Of a stretch of DNA of 64,000 bases, positions 34,655 to 44,462 are shown piece after piece; within the stretch, counting starts at the first letter, position 1, and each line of letters opens with the position of its first letter. Location: positions 124,001 to 188,000 of the forward strand of contig NZ_BNEA01000007.1 of the NCBI RefSeq assembly GCF_016860525.1. The letters are read 5' to 3'. Both the position numbers and the translations under genes were made by a program. The notes beneath the pieces were generated by a model. The model was not told the DNA's origin. It made no database searches and saw only the letters and a list, made by a program, of their open reading frames with translations. This DNA is from Streptomyces rubradiris (lineage in GTDB: Bacteria; Actinomycetota; Actinomycetes; Streptomycetales; Streptomycetaceae).

Positions 34655-35485
34655 TCATCGGGTCGTGTCGAGGAACTCCCCGGCGCCGCGGAGCCGGGTG
34701 CTCAGGCGCCCCTGTGTGGCCCGGCTGTCGAGGCGCACGTCCAGTGCTCCGAGGATGCGCGTGTCGGCCCGGCGGCCGGTCGGCAGCAGGCAGGGGTCGA
34801 TCCCGTCGCGCCGGGCGATGAGCACACCGAGTTCGTAGCGGCTGAGGGCATCGGGTCCGGCGAGGTGGAAGACGCCTGTCGCGTCCGACGAGGCGAGTTC
34901 CCACAGGGCGGTCGCCAGGTCGGCGACATGCACCGGGCAGCGGATGTCGTCCGTGAACAACGCCCCCTTCCGGGTGCCGGCGGCCAGCTCGCGCACCGCC
35001 TGCTCGTGGACGGAGTCGCCGTCGCCGATGATCAGCGAGGTACGGGCGACGACCGCGTCAGGGTGGAGCAGGCGCACCGCGGTCTCAGCGGCCGCCTTCG
35101 CCGCCCCGTAGGGGGTCACCGGATCGGGAAGAGCCGTCTCGTCGTAACGGGAGCGGGAGGCCCCGGAGAAGACGGCGTCGCTGGAGACGTGCACGAGGCG
35201 GATCCCCCGCCGCGCCGTCATCTGGGCGAGGCGGACGGAGCCGTCGGCGGTGACCGCCCAGTCCGCCGCCCCGCTGGAGGCGTTGATCACCGCGCTGGGG
35301 GCCACTGTGTCGATGACCTCGCCGAGGCGACGGGGATCTCGTAGGTCCAGGCGGTGCCACGGGGCGTCAGGGGCTTGGCCGGGGCGGGAGTTGAAGGTCG
35401 TTGCGGTGACGCGGCCGACGGACGTCGCCTGACGCACCAGTTCGGCCCCCAGGAAACCGCTGCCGCCGATGATCAGCACCGTCAT
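34655..35485 (-). CDS. RmlD-like dTDP-4-dehydrorhamnose reductase family protein
   Basis: A 276-residue SDR of the RmlD/substrate-binding group. It has the nucleotide motif 'IIGGSGFLGAEL' at 5-16, 'VHVSSDAVFSG' with the catalytic serine, the 'YGAAKAAAE' Tyr/Lys pair, and a C-terminal substrate region. The family reduces dTDP-4-keto-6-deoxysugars, but members are also found without a sugar cluster and no other sugar genes lie nearby. The ATG at 35485 starts just before the Rossmann strand. It diverges from the TPR gene across about 300 bp. Confidence 0.82.
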   Translation of the reverse strand: MTVLIIGGSGFLGAELVRQATSVGRVTATTFNSRPGQAPDAPWHRLDLRDPRRLGEVIDTVAPSAVINASSGAADWAVTADGSVRLAQMTARRGIRLVHVSSDAVFSGASRSRYDETALPDPVTPYGAAKAAAETAVRLLHPDAVVARTSLIIGDGDSVHEQAVRELAAGTRKGALFTDDIRCPVHVADLATALWELASSDATGVFHLAGPDALSRYELGVLIARRDGIDPCLLPTGRRADTRILGALDVRLDSRATQGRLSTRLRGAGEFLDTTR

Positions 35486-35780
35486 GCCGGTACACGGTAG
35501 TGGGTCCGCATGCTGCCCGTGGCAAAACGGGCAAGCCAGCCGCCGGACGGTGGAAGTCGTCGCCCCGCCGGCGATGACGACGAGCCGGCCGGGATGAATG
35601 CCTCCGGTGAGAGAGTCGGGATCGGTGAATCCGGTGGGCGGCGGCTCCGCGGTGCCGCCGGCTTCGAGGTCGCCGAGCGGGCCCGCCATGATTCCGCCTG
35701 GGAGGCGGGAGTTCGCCGGGGGCGGAGGCCTTTTGTGCTGCCGTATGTCGAGCCGAGTGATCGACTGCCTCGTGACGGTG
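35486..35780. other. Intergenic region, RmlD-like / TPR genes
   Basis: About 295 bp between divergent genes. The plus strand is open in the frame of the TPR gene from 35598 and carries several GTG/ATG codons, but the residues are low-complexity and lack a ribosome site, so I read it as a promoter region. No palindrome stands out. Confidence 0.4.
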
Positions 35781-37187
35781 ATGTCGGTGGCTACTTCTAC
35801 GCTTTCAGCCGTGAACACAGAGGATCTCTCCTGGCAGGTCAGTAACTACGGTGGGCTTTCTCCCCGGAAAGTGACTCTCCTGTTGGAGCACGGTCACCTG
35901 GACCTCGTGGTCCAGGCGGCACAGGAGCGCGGCGAGTGGTTCTGCGCGGAGGGTGCGGTGCGGGAGCTGTGCCGGTCGGGTGAGTTCGGGCGGGCGCTGG
36001 AGGTGATGGAGCCGTTCGTCGCGACCGGATGGCGGGCGGCTCTGTGGACGAAGGCGGAGATCCTGTCGCGGGCGGGCCGGTCAACTGAGGCCGTGGATCT
36101 GGCGTGCCCGGACGAGGAGGACCGCGCTTCGCAGATCGTGTGCCGTGACGTCGCCGAGGTGCTCGCCGAGGCAGGGTGCGTGGATGAGGCCATCGACCTG
36201 CTCGTGCCGCACATCGGTGAGCCGTGGATCCGGACGGCCCTGGTGGAGATCACCGAGGGCAGGGACCGTGACGAGCGGGTGCTGGAGTTGATCGCCCCGC
36301 ACGCCGAAGCCGCGCGCCGCGCCGACGACGAGGGCCGACGGGACTCCTCCTGCTCGGACGCGCAGGAGCTCCAGGCCCGGGTACTGGAGCGTGCGGGCCG
36401 CGCCGACGAGGCGATCCGGATCCTCGGCGAGGACATGGCCAGGCGCCGTTTCCTCTCCGAGAACACCCTCACCGCCTACGCCGGACTACTGGCACGCCAC
36501 GGTCGACTGGCGGAGCTGCGCGAACTGGCCGGCGGACAGGACGCACACAGCGTCCTGGACATCTACGCCCGTGCCCTGCGAGAGCACGGGCGGGCCGAGG
36601 AGGCCGAGACGGTGATGCGTGAGGCAATCGCCGCCGACGACTGGGTCGGCTACCGGGCCTGGCTGTCCTCGGTCTTGCTGGAGGACGGCCGACTGGACGA
36701 CGCGATCGCCGTGGCCGAACCCGGCTTCAGCTGGTACGACTGCTCCAACCTCCTGGCCCCGCTTGTCTGCTCCCTCCTCGACCGGCCCACGGAACTGCTC
36801 TATCTCCTGGACCATCCCCTCACCGTGCCCCACCACGGCCACCAGGAGTTCCAGCACTGGTGGCGGGCGTTCGCCCTTGCCGGCCTCGGCCGTGCCGAGG
36901 AAGCGATCGCCGTGGTCGAGGCCCACCCCGATCCGTGGACCGACCCCCGCATCATCAGAGCAGGTCTCCTCAGCACCGCCGGCCGCCTTGCCGAGGCCGC
37001 GGCGGAACTGCGGGACCTGGGCACCATCGCAGCACGTGAGGAACTGTTCGAGGTCCTGGTCCAGCAAGGACGGGCGACCGAGGCGATAACCGCCCACCCC
37101 ACAGTCGCCGAACAGCGCGCCGCCAAGGCAAAGACCGAATCCGTCCCTCTCGGGGAGGACGGGTACTCTGCGGAACCCCCCTTTTAG
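35781..37187 (+). CDS. Tetratricopeptide-like repeat protein
   Basis: A 468-residue soluble helical-repeat protein. Pairs of amphipathic helices of about 30-35 residues recur ('GEFGRALEVMEPFVATGWRA', 'GRSTEAVDLACPDEEDRAS', 'GCVDEAIDLLVPH', 'GRADEAIRILGEDMARR', 'GRLDDAIAVAEPGFSWYD', 'GRAEEAIAVVEAHPD'), a TPR-like pattern with G-x-x-x-E/D-A-I/L. No catalytic domain is attached, so it is probably a scaffold or part of a regulatory pair. The start is uncertain: ATG 35781 is used here, GTG 35811 (beginning VNTEDLSWQ) is equally plausible, and neither has a clear ribosome site. Confidence 0.75.
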   Translation: MSVATSTLSAVNTEDLSWQVSNYGGLSPRKVTLLLEHGHLDLVVQAAQERGEWFCAEGAVRELCRSGEFGRALEVMEPFVATGWRAALWTKAEILSRAGRSTEAVDLACPDEEDRASQIVCRDVAEVLAEAGCVDEAIDLLVPHIGEPWIRTALVEITEGRDRDERVLELIAPHAEAARRADDEGRRDSSCSDAQELQARVLERAGRADEAIRILGEDMARRRFLSENTLTAYAGLLARHGRLAELRELAGGQDAHSVLDIYARALREHGRAEEAETVMREAIAADDWVGYRAWLSSVLLEDGRLDDAIAVAEPGFSWYDCSNLLAPLVCSLLDRPTELLYLLDHPLTVPHHGHQEFQHWWRAFALAGLGRAEEAIAVVEAHPDPWTDPRIIRAGLLSTAGRLAEAAAELRDLGTIAAREELFEVLVQQGRATEAITAHPTVAEQRAAKAKTESVPLGEDGYSAEPPF

Positions 37188-37382
37188 CGTGGCGCTGTCA
37201 CGCCCGCATCAGGAGTGACGCGCGAGTGACGGCCGCCCCGTAGGTCGGCCCTCTCGTCGTACCGGGTACCAGCATCGCCTGCACCTTCGTCTGCTACCGC
37301 AGACTCACCGGATGAGACTGAGTCCTTCAGCCGGCGCGGAGTCGGCAGACTGCAAAGAACCGTTCCCAGGGGCGGGGCCTCG

Positions 37383-38760
37383 TCAGCCGGCGCTGCGGAC
37401 CCCGAGTTCCTCCGCCTGCTCCTGCGGGACTTCGGCCGCGGGGGCACCTGGCTTCTTGAGGGTGAAGGCCGGCAGGCCGCCGATGACGGAGGCCGTGCCG
37501 CCGATCCACATCGCGGTGCGCAGGCCCTCGGCGACGTCCGCGACGGCGGGTGCGGCGCCGGCGGAACCGGCCAGGCCGGCCGTGGCGATCGCGACGAGGA
37601 CCGCGAGTCCGGCGGCACCGCCGATCTGCTGTGAGGTGGTGGCCGGTGCCGATGCCGCACCCGCCTCCTGCGGAGCCACCCCGGAGGCGGCGCAGGCGAA
37701 CATCGCCGGGAAGGTGACACCGCCGCCGATGCCCCAGATGCCCAGGCCGGGAACGAGGGACCAGAAGGAGGCACCGGTCGACATCGGGACGGCCAGCACG
37801 ATCACGCCGACGCCGTTGATGAGCATGCCGGTGAAGAGAGTGGCGCGCGAGCCCCACTTGCCGAGCAGCAAGCCGGCCAACCTCAGGGACGCGGCCATCG
37901 AGATGATCGTCAGCGGGACGAAGGCGAGACCGGCCTCCAGCGCGTCGTGGGCGAGCACGCCCTGGAGGAAGTTCGTGAAGATGTAGCACGACCCGCCCAG
38001 GGCGCTCTGGAAGACCAGGATGATCAGGACAGCCGTCACCAGGCTGCGGTTGCCGAACAGACGCATCGGAACCAGCGGGTTGCGGGTCTTGTTCTCGACC
38101 AGGGCGAAGATCGCCAGGAGGACGACAGCGGCGGCGATCGAACCCACACCGCGCAGCGAACCCCAGCCCGCCTCCGGACCGCTGACTGGACCGAGGACCA
38201 GCAGGGATGAGCCGGCCGTGGCGAGGATCGCGCCCACGGCATCGAAACCGCCGTCGGCGGCGGCGTCGCGCTCCTCCGGGGCGAGAGCGCTGGGTGCGAC
38301 GGCCGCGGCGGGCAAAGCCAGCGGGGCCAGGATGAACAGGACCCACTCCAGCCCCAGGCCTCAGTCAGGACACCGCCGTGCAGCGCTCCGGCGGCCAGAC
38401 CACCGCTGCCGCAGGCCCCCACACCGCGAGAGCCCTGTTGCGCTCGGAACCCTCGGTGAAGCGCGTGTCGATCAGAGTGAGCGTGGCCGGTGTGAGCAGG
38501 GCGGCACCGAAGCCCTGGATCGCACGAGCCGTGATCAGCAGGCCGGGAGCCTCGGCGAAGCCCCCGAGGAGGCAGGAGGGGCCGAAGATCACGAGGCCGA
38601 GTACGACCATGCGGCGGGCTCCGAGGCGATCGACCGTGCGGTCGCCGAAGAGCAGGAATCCGCCGAAGGCGACCGCGCAGGCACTGACCACCCACTGCAG
38701 CGACTGAGCGGTGAAGCCGAGCGCCCTGCCGGCGTTGATGCGCATCAAGGGAGCAGGGCG
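37383..38760 (-). pseudogene. Frameshifted, 5'-truncated MFS drug transporter (DHA2 type)
   Basis: Two halves of an EmrB/QacA-type 14-segment transporter occur in different frames. 38365-38755 encodes TM2-TM5-like sequence ('LGFTAQSLQWVVSACAVAFG', 'RAIQGFGAALLTPATLTL'), and 37383-38315 encodes the rest to a hydrophilic tail. Single-base losses at G-runs near 38405 ('AVWG' to 'ACGSGGL') and near 38348 ('WGW' to 'EWVLFILAPLAL') restore one continuous transporter. The first membrane segment is also absent. The two slips could be sequencing errors, but the missing start argues for a true pseudogene. The 5' end abuts a second broken gene on the other strand. Confidence 0.8.
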
Positions 38761-38762
38761 CA

Positions 38763-39344
38763 GTGGACCGTGCATTGCGCAAGCTCCTCGGCGACCGGAT
38801 CGACTGCCCCGGACTGCGCGAGGCCGCAGGTCTGGCCCGCCGTGCCGCCGAGGCCGCGGGCACCGCAGGCCGCGCCCGGGCCGCCGCCAATTCCGCGCTG
38901 CCCTGGCCCGACGAACCGCACATGGTGCTCTGGCAGGCCACCATCCTGCGCGAGCACCGCGGCGACGGCCACATCGTCGCCCTCCGGGCCCACGGCATCG
39001 GCCCCGCCGAGTCCCTGGTCTCGCACGCCGCCGTCGGCGCCTCGCCGGAGGAGGTGTTCACCAGCAGGCAGTGGTCCGAGGAGGAATGGACCGCCGCCCG
39101 CGACCGCCTCGCCGCCCGCGGTCCGGTCAGGCCGACGGCACAGCCACCGACGAGGGACACCGGATACACGCCGCCGTCGAGAGACTCACCGACCAACTCG
39201 CGGCCCCGCCCCGGAACGTACTCGCGCCCGGCGAAACGGCCCGGCTGGCCGAACTGCTCATACCGGTGGTACTCGACATCGCCGGCACCAGGCTCCTCCC
39301 GGCGGAGCACCCTCGGCATCAGCCCGAAATACGACCACGAGTGA
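38763..39344 (+). pseudogene. Truncated, frameshifted SCO6745-like gene
   Basis: The plus strand encodes 'LPWPDEPHMVLWQATILREH', 'ESLVSHAAVGASPEEVF' and 'WSEEEWTAARDRLAARG', the core of the SCO6745 (SalK-like) helical family of actinobacteria. After codon ~122 the homologous sequence continues in another frame ('EGHRIHAAVERLTDQLA', 'TARLAELLIPVVLDI') and returns to the first frame for 'STLGISPKYDHE'. The usual N-terminal 100 or so residues are missing. Two frameshifts plus the missing 5' part make it non-functional. Confidence 0.7.
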
Positions 39345-39573
39345 GGCCGTCGGCAGACAGTCCCCCTCCGGCCGCGTTCCCCACCCGCGTGGCCGCCCCT
39401 TCGCAGAGCCCGGCGGGGGCGCCGGGTCACGCCCGGACACCCGCTGCCGAAGGCCCACGCTCCGCAGCGGACGCGGCGGCAGAATTCCCGCCCTTCCCGG
39501 CGTCGCGCGGCAGACGGGAGTTCGGCCACAGGGGCTCGGGCGGGGTCCGTGTGCCCCGCTGCCGCGCCGGGGT

Positions 39574-41214
39574 TCAGGCCGGCTCGAGTCCTGGGGCGCC
39601 GGCTTCCGTGACGAAGGACGCCGCGGTCGTGACGGGCGCGCCCGGCCTGGTGACGTACGGGACGGTCTTGAAGTCGGCGCGGGCCGCTTCCCGCCCGAGC
39701 GTGACGGTCACATAGCCGCGCCGTCCGTTGTAGAACTTCATGTGCGGGTTGGCCGCGAGGTAGGTGGCCCAGTTGCTCGGCTTGTCCGCCCCGTCGCGTC
39801 CGCTGGTGATCGACGTGGTGACGATCTCGGTGCCCACGGTCCGGGAACCGGGGTCGTCGAAGTCGCGCTTGATGTCGAACGCGTAGTGCACGTGCACGTC
39901 GCCGGTGAGGACCATGAGGTTCTCCACGCCGGCGGCCTCGGCCCCCGCCAGGACCCGCTCGCGAGAGGCCGGGTAGCCGTCCCAGGAGTCCATGGAGACC
40001 TTGGACGGCGTGGCGGTGGTGTTGTACCGCCGGGAGAAGGTGACCTGCTGCGGTACGACGTTCCACAGCGCCCGCGAGGCACGCCAGCCGTCGATCAGCC
40101 ACCGCTCCTGCGTGGCGCCGGTGAGCGTGCGCGCCGGGTCCTCGGACTCCGGGCCGGGGTACTGCCAGCCGTCGCCGTAGGCCTGGTCCGAGCGGTACTG
40201 ACGGGTGTCCAGGACGTCGAACTGGGCGAGCCGCCCCCAGTGCAGGCGGCGGTAGAGCCGCATGTCGGAGCCGGTGGGCAGCTGGGGCCGGCGCAGCGGC
40301 TGGTTCTCCCAGTAGGCGCGGTAGGCGGAGGCGCGGCGCAGCAGGAACTCCTCGGCGGAGCCGCCGTCCTCCGGGGTGTCGTCGGCGTAGTTGTTCTCCG
40401 TCTCGTGGTCGTCCCAGGTGACGACGAAGGGGTGCGCGGCGTGCGCGGCCATCAGGTCCGGGTCGGACTTGAACAGGGCGTAGCGCAGCCGGTAGTCCTC
40501 CAGCGTGACCGTCTCGCGGTTGTAGTGCGCCGGCAGGGTGCGGTCGGTGTACTTGCGGTCGTTGCCGGTGGCGTTGACGGCGTACTCGTACAGGTAATCG
40601 CCCAGGTGGAAGACGACGTCCACGTCGTCCTCGGCGAGGTGGCGGTAGGCGGTGTAGTAGCCGTCGGCGTAGGCCTGGCAGGAGACGGCGCCCAGGGTGA
40701 GAGCCGCGGGGCGGGCGCCGGGCAGCGGGGCGGTGCGGGTGCGGCCGGTGGGGCTCAGCCAGGAGCCGGCCCGGAAGCGGTAGAAGAACACGCGGTCCGC
40801 CGGCAGGTGGGGCACCTCGACGTGGACGGTGTGGCCGAACTCGGGGTGGGCGGGCGCGGTGCCGCGCCTGACGATCCGGCGGAAGTTCGCGTCGTGGGCC
40901 AGCTCCCAGTGCACGGTGACGCGCCGCGCGGGCAGTCCGCCGTCGGGCTGGTACGGCTGCGGGGCCAGCCGGGTCCACAGCAGGACGGAGCCCGGCAGCG
41001 GGTCGCCGGAGGCCACGCCCAGCGTGAAGGGGTCGTCCGTGATTCGCCGGGCGTCGAACTCGGTGGCGGCGGCCGTACCGGCGGCGGGCAGGTTCACGGC
41101 GAAGGCGAGCGCGGCGGCGGCGCCGGTGCCGGTGAGGAAACGGCGTCGGCCGAACTGCCGGGCGGCGGCGCGTAGTTCGGGGGCGTGCTGGGACGGGCGT
41201 GCGGCGGGTGTCAT
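39574..41214 (-). CDS. phoD: PhoD-type alkaline phosphatase/phosphodiesterase
   Basis: A 546-residue secreted metallophosphoesterase. A twin-arginine signal ('RRRFLTGTGAAAA', about 23-35) is followed by the PhoD N-terminal beta domain (about 55-165, 'FTLGVASGDPLPGSVLLWTR') and the catalytic PhoD domain with 'FHLGDYLYEY', 'VVTWDDHETENNYA' and 'LTGDVHVHYAF', which carry the Asp/His metal ligands. It releases phosphate from mono- and diesters outside the cell and usually belongs to the PhoP regulon. I could not identify a clear PHO box upstream. ATG with GGGGAGAG 6 nt before it. Confidence 0.93.
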   Translation of the reverse strand: MTPAARPSQHAPELRAAARQFGRRRFLTGTGAAAALAFAVNLPAAGTAAATEFDARRITDDPFTLGVASGDPLPGSVLLWTRLAPQPYQPDGGLPARRVTVHWELAHDANFRRIVRRGTAPAHPEFGHTVHVEVPHLPADRVFFYRFRAGSWLSPTGRTRTAPLPGARPAALTLGAVSCQAYADGYYTAYRHLAEDDVDVVFHLGDYLYEYAVNATGNDRKYTDRTLPAHYNRETVTLEDYRLRYALFKSDPDLMAAHAAHPFVVTWDDHETENNYADDTPEDGGSAEEFLLRRASAYRAYWENQPLRRPQLPTGSDMRLYRRLHWGRLAQFDVLDTRQYRSDQAYGDGWQYPGPESEDPARTLTGATQERWLIDGWRASRALWNVVPQQVTFSRRYNTTATPSKVSMDSWDGYPASRERVLAGAEAAGVENLMVLTGDVHVHYAFDIKRDFDDPGSRTVGTEIVTTSITSGRDGADKPSNWATYLAANPHMKFYNGRRGYVTVTLGREAARADFKTVPYVTRPGAPVTTAASFVTEAGAPGLEPA

Positions 41215-41639
41215 CCGGTCTCTCCCCTGTCGCGGTCAGTGCAGGGGCAGTTGACAGGGCCGTGACCACAGCGACGGGGCAGGAGCCTGGCAGGCTCATG
41301 TCGCTCACATGACGGAAGCATGCGTTCCGCCTCCGCGCGCACCACCCCGCTCTCCCGTGCCGCCGTCCCCACCGGTGCCGGCTCGGCCACCGGGCCGCAC
41401 AGGCAGCACCCTCACGAACCACCTCATCACCGCCGCGAACCGCCGCTGCCCCTCCCCCGCCTCCGACGGGGCACCGGCCCTCGCCCGCGCGGCTCCGCTC
41501 GCGCATCCCGGTGGAAGGGAGCGGCCACAGGCTCGGCGTCAGCGGTCGGACATGCTCTCGTCCGGACGAGGACGAGGCCTCCAGAATTGTTTCGACCTCG
41601 GGCGAGGCCCGCCGCGCCTTCCCTGACCGGACGCGGTTC
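41215..41639. other. Intergenic, no gene seen
   Basis: About 425 bp upstream of the PhoD gene. Open frames here are short and Arg/Pro/Ser-rich, without ribosome sites or recognisable protein features. It presumably holds the phosphatase promoter. Confidence 0.5.
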
Positions 41640-42106
41640 TCATGCTGGGCTCCACCAATCCGAGCCCGCAGGAAGTCGTTGAGGAACTCGGGTGCTTCTG
41701 CTCCGGGTTGGCCTGCCGCCCCGGAGCGCGCTGCGGATGTGCTTGTTCGCTCCCGGCTCACGCACGGCTTCGGCTTTGGCGATACTCGTGATCATCGCCA
41801 CCGCCCGGCACTGCTCGTCGCTCAGTTCGTCGATCTGCTCCTCACTCAGCTGACCGCCTTTCAGCGCTTCGAGACGGGGAGGTCGGAATGCTCGGCGTCG
41901 AGTGCGGGGATCAGGCCGGTGAACCGGCTTTCTGCCTCGCGGACGTACCGGTCGTCGCCTTGGGTTCCCGGATACTGCTCCTTGTTGCTGCTGACGCACG
42001 GAGCCCCGCCGCGCCCGGGACGCTCGTTGTACGGCCCGAGCGGGGTCTGGTGCGTGGTGAAACTCGTCGCCGGCTGGGTACCGCCGCGCTTGGTGTGGCG
42101 CCGCAT
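41640..42106 (-). pseudogene. Small frameshifted hypothetical gene
   Basis: Minus-strand ATG at 42106 opens an 81-codon frame ('TQPATSFTTHQTPLGPYNER', 'YVREAESRFTGLIPALDAEH') that stops at 41861. At that point the neighbouring frame carries protein-like sequence ('GGQLSEEQIDELSDEQCRAV', 'MITSIAKAEAV') to 41640. The two pieces read as one small acidic protein split by a +1/-1 slip. The family is not recognised. Low confidence that it was a gene. Confidence 0.4.
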
Positions 42107-42330
42107 CGGTGCTCTGAGGCGCTGAGGTCCGCGGCGGCAGAGCCTTCTCCTCCCGTTCGCCACGTTCCTTCTTCCTGTCACATCCCAGGACTCGGCCGCT
42201 CCTTGTCATGGGGCCGGTCAGCCAGGTGTGGGACCCGGCTCGGGGTTGCCGTGCGGTCCCGCTTGCGGAGCGGGCAGTGGTCCTGGGCGTCGGGTGCCCG
42301 TCGGCTCACCACGGTGGCAGGAGGGGCTGG

Positions 42331-43572
42331 TCAGCGGGAGTCGGCAGGGGCGGGACCGAGGGCCGTACCGGCGTCGTCCCCCTTCGCAGGCACCTCGGTC
42401 CGGAACCGCGGCACGTTCGGCTCGGACAGGGTGCGCAGAAGCAGCCAGCTCAGCAGGGGCATCAGGACGACAGGGGCCAGGGCGGTGCGCAGGGAGGTGG
42501 CGTCGGCGAGGCCGCCGATGGCGGGGCCGGCCAGGCCGCCGATGCTGACGGCCAGGCCCAGGGTGACCCCGCTGGCGGTGCCGACGCGGGAGGGCAAGTA
42601 GTCCTGGCCGAGCGTGACTTGCAGAGAGAAGGGCACATACAGGCCGGCCGAGGTCAGTGCCACGAACAGGTAGAGGGCCGGGCCGGGCACCCACACCACG
42701 CCCGCGACGGCCGCGGCCGTGATCAGGTACGACCAGCGCGAGACCGTCACCCGGTCCCAGCGGGCGGCCAGGGACCCGCCGAGTACCGAGCCGATCGCAC
42801 CGCCGAGGTAGAGCACGGTCAGGGCCGCGGTGCCCGCGGCCGTGCCGCCGCCCAGACGCTGGCGGGCGTACAGCGAGATGAAGGTGCTCAGACCGATGAA
42901 CGCGATCGACCGGAAGGCCACGGCCAGTGACAGTCTCACGAAAGAGGCGATGTTGTCGCTTCCGGCGGGCACCGTCACGCGGGGTCCGGTGGCCTGCCCG
43001 CGCCGCACAGCACGCACCACGGGCAGGCTCATGGCGGTACCGGCGAGGGCCGGCAACACCAGCAGGGGTGTCCAACGCAGTCCTCCGGCGGCCATCACGG
43101 CGGCGACCATGAGCGGGGCCAGCGCGAAGCCGATGCTGCCTCCCGTGGCGAACCAGCTCATGGCGCGGTGACTGCCCCGGCCGGCGATGCGGGCGACCCG
43201 GGCGGACTCGGGGTGGTAAGCGGCCACCCCGATCCCCGATATCGCGACGCATGCGAGGGTGAGCGGGTAAGAACCGCTCAGGCCGCTCAGCGCGATACCG
43301 ACACCGCCGGAGAACGTGCTGACCGGCAGCAGCCAGGGCATGGCCCACCGGTCGGTGAGCGCGCCGAACACCGGCTGCACCACCGAGGACAACAGCGAGG
43401 CCGCCAGCACGATGCCCGAGGCGACCGCGTACGTATAGGCACGCTCGGCGACGAAGAACGGCACCAGGGCCGCCACAGCACCTTGGTAGATGTCGACACA
43501 CGCGTGACCCACGGACAGCAGAACGATCGATGTGTTCCTTCGCACCCCGCCATGTTCCGCGCCCGGCATCAT
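42331..43572 (-). CDS. MFS transporter, fosmidomycin-resistance (Fsr) type
   Basis: A 413-residue major facilitator with 12 hydrophobic segments. 'SVGHACVDIYQGAVAALVPF' (TM1) and 'GIGVAAYHPESARVA' are typical of Fsr-like exporters, and 'HPE' replaces the usual motif A. It probably exports a small toxic anion or drug. The substrate is unknown. Two adjacent ATG codons (43572, 43569) with GGAAG upstream. It is transcribed away from an AraC-type regulator gene only 27 bp away, which is likely its controller. Confidence 0.9.
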   Translation of the reverse strand: MMPGAEHGGVRRNTSIVLLSVGHACVDIYQGAVAALVPFFVAERAYTYAVASGIVLAASLLSSVVQPVFGALTDRWAMPWLLPVSTFSGGVGIALSGLSGSYPLTLACVAISGIGVAAYHPESARVARIAGRGSHRAMSWFATGGSIGFALAPLMVAAVMAAGGLRWTPLLVLPALAGTAMSLPVVRAVRRGQATGPRVTVPAGSDNIASFVRLSLAVAFRSIAFIGLSTFISLYARQRLGGGTAAGTAALTVLYLGGAIGSVLGGSLAARWDRVTVSRWSYLITAAAVAGVVWVPGPALYLFVALTSAGLYVPFSLQVTLGQDYLPSRVGTASGVTLGLAVSIGGLAGPAIGGLADATSLRTALAPVVLMPLLSWLLLRTLSEPNVPRFRTEVPAKGDDAGTALGPAPADSR

Positions 43573-43599
43573 GTCGCGCTTCCGATAAACTGCCACGTG

Positions 43600-44343
43600 A
43601 TGACGGAAATCCGCCACGAGCCCGTAGCCCCGACCCGCACCCAGTCGCTGGCGCCCGGCGGCTCGATCGGTGCGCACCGGCACGACGACCACCAGATCAT
43701 CTACGCGGGCCGCGGCGTGCTGGCCGTCACGACCAGCGAGGGAACCTGGATCGCCCCGGGCACCCGTGCCATCTGGGTGCCCGCCGGCACCGTGCACGCG
43801 CACCGGGCCCACGGTGAGATCGACCTGCACCTGCTGGGGCTGCCCGCCACCGAGAACCCACTCGGCCTGGACACACCGACCGTACTGGCCGTCAGCCCAC
43901 TGCTGCGCGAACTGATCATCGCTTACACAGGCGCCGAGGACGACGACAGCCCCGAACGGGCCCGCCTGCGCGCGGTGCTCCTCGACCAGCTACGGGCTTC
44001 CCCCCAGCAGCCGCTGCACCTGCCCACCCCCACGTCACCCCTGCTGCGCGCCCTGTGCGACATCCTGCGAGCCGCTCCGGGCGACGGCCGCACCCTCGCC
44101 GAACTCGGCCGCGAGGTCGGGGCGAGCGACCGCACCCTGTCCCGGCTGTTCCGCGACGACCTCGGCATGACCTTCCCCCAGTGGCGCACCCAACTCCGGC
44201 TCCATCACGCACTGGTCCTCCTGACCGAGCGGATGCCGGTGACCGCGGTGGCACACCAGTGCGGATGGTCGTCCACCAGTGCCTTCATCGACGTCTTCCG
44301 CCGCACCTTCGGCCACACCCCCGGGTCCCACCCCGCAAACTGA
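43600..44343 (+). CDS. AraC-family transcriptional regulator
   Basis: A 247-residue regulator. An N-terminal cupin ligand domain ('GAHRHDDHQIIYAGRGVLAV', about 24-43, and 'WVPAGTVHAHRAH') is joined to a C-terminal AraC double helix-turn-helix domain ('LAELGREVGASDRTLSRLFR', 'VAHQCGWSSTSAFIDVFRRT', ending 'FGHTPGSHPAN'). Such short AraC proteins commonly regulate the divergently transcribed exporter, here the Fsr-like MFS gene. The 27-bp gap leaves no room for two ordinary leaders, so one or both messages are probably nearly leaderless. GTG 3 nt upstream is an alternative start. Confidence 0.92.
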   Translation: MTEIRHEPVAPTRTQSLAPGGSIGAHRHDDHQIIYAGRGVLAVTTSEGTWIAPGTRAIWVPAGTVHAHRAHGEIDLHLLGLPATENPLGLDTPTVLAVSPLLRELIIAYTGAEDDDSPERARLRAVLLDQLRASPQQPLHLPTPTSPLLRALCDILRAAPGDGRTLAELGREVGASDRTLSRLFRDDLGMTFPQWRTQLRLHHALVLLTERMPVTAVAHQCGWSSTSAFIDVFRRTFGHTPGSHPAN

Positions 44344-44462
44344 GAACCCCTGGGCGACCGAGGGCGTCAGCGCCGGCGGGGGGCCGACGCCGGGCCGGAT
44401 GCTCCGGGCCCGGCGCCGGGTCGCGGGCGCCGCGGGCTCACATGGTCGTCGGCCGCTGGTCG

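Noticed and set aside
38036..41761. 1241-codon minus-strand frame across several genes
   Set aside because: Arg/Pro/Gly-rich throughout. Only short stretches match the broken MFS transporter. The real PhoD gene is in another frame.
43168..43599. N-terminal extension of the AraC regulator
   Set aside because: The upstream part of the frame is antisense to the MFS transporter and has no protein character. The cupin domain begins right after the ATG at 43600.
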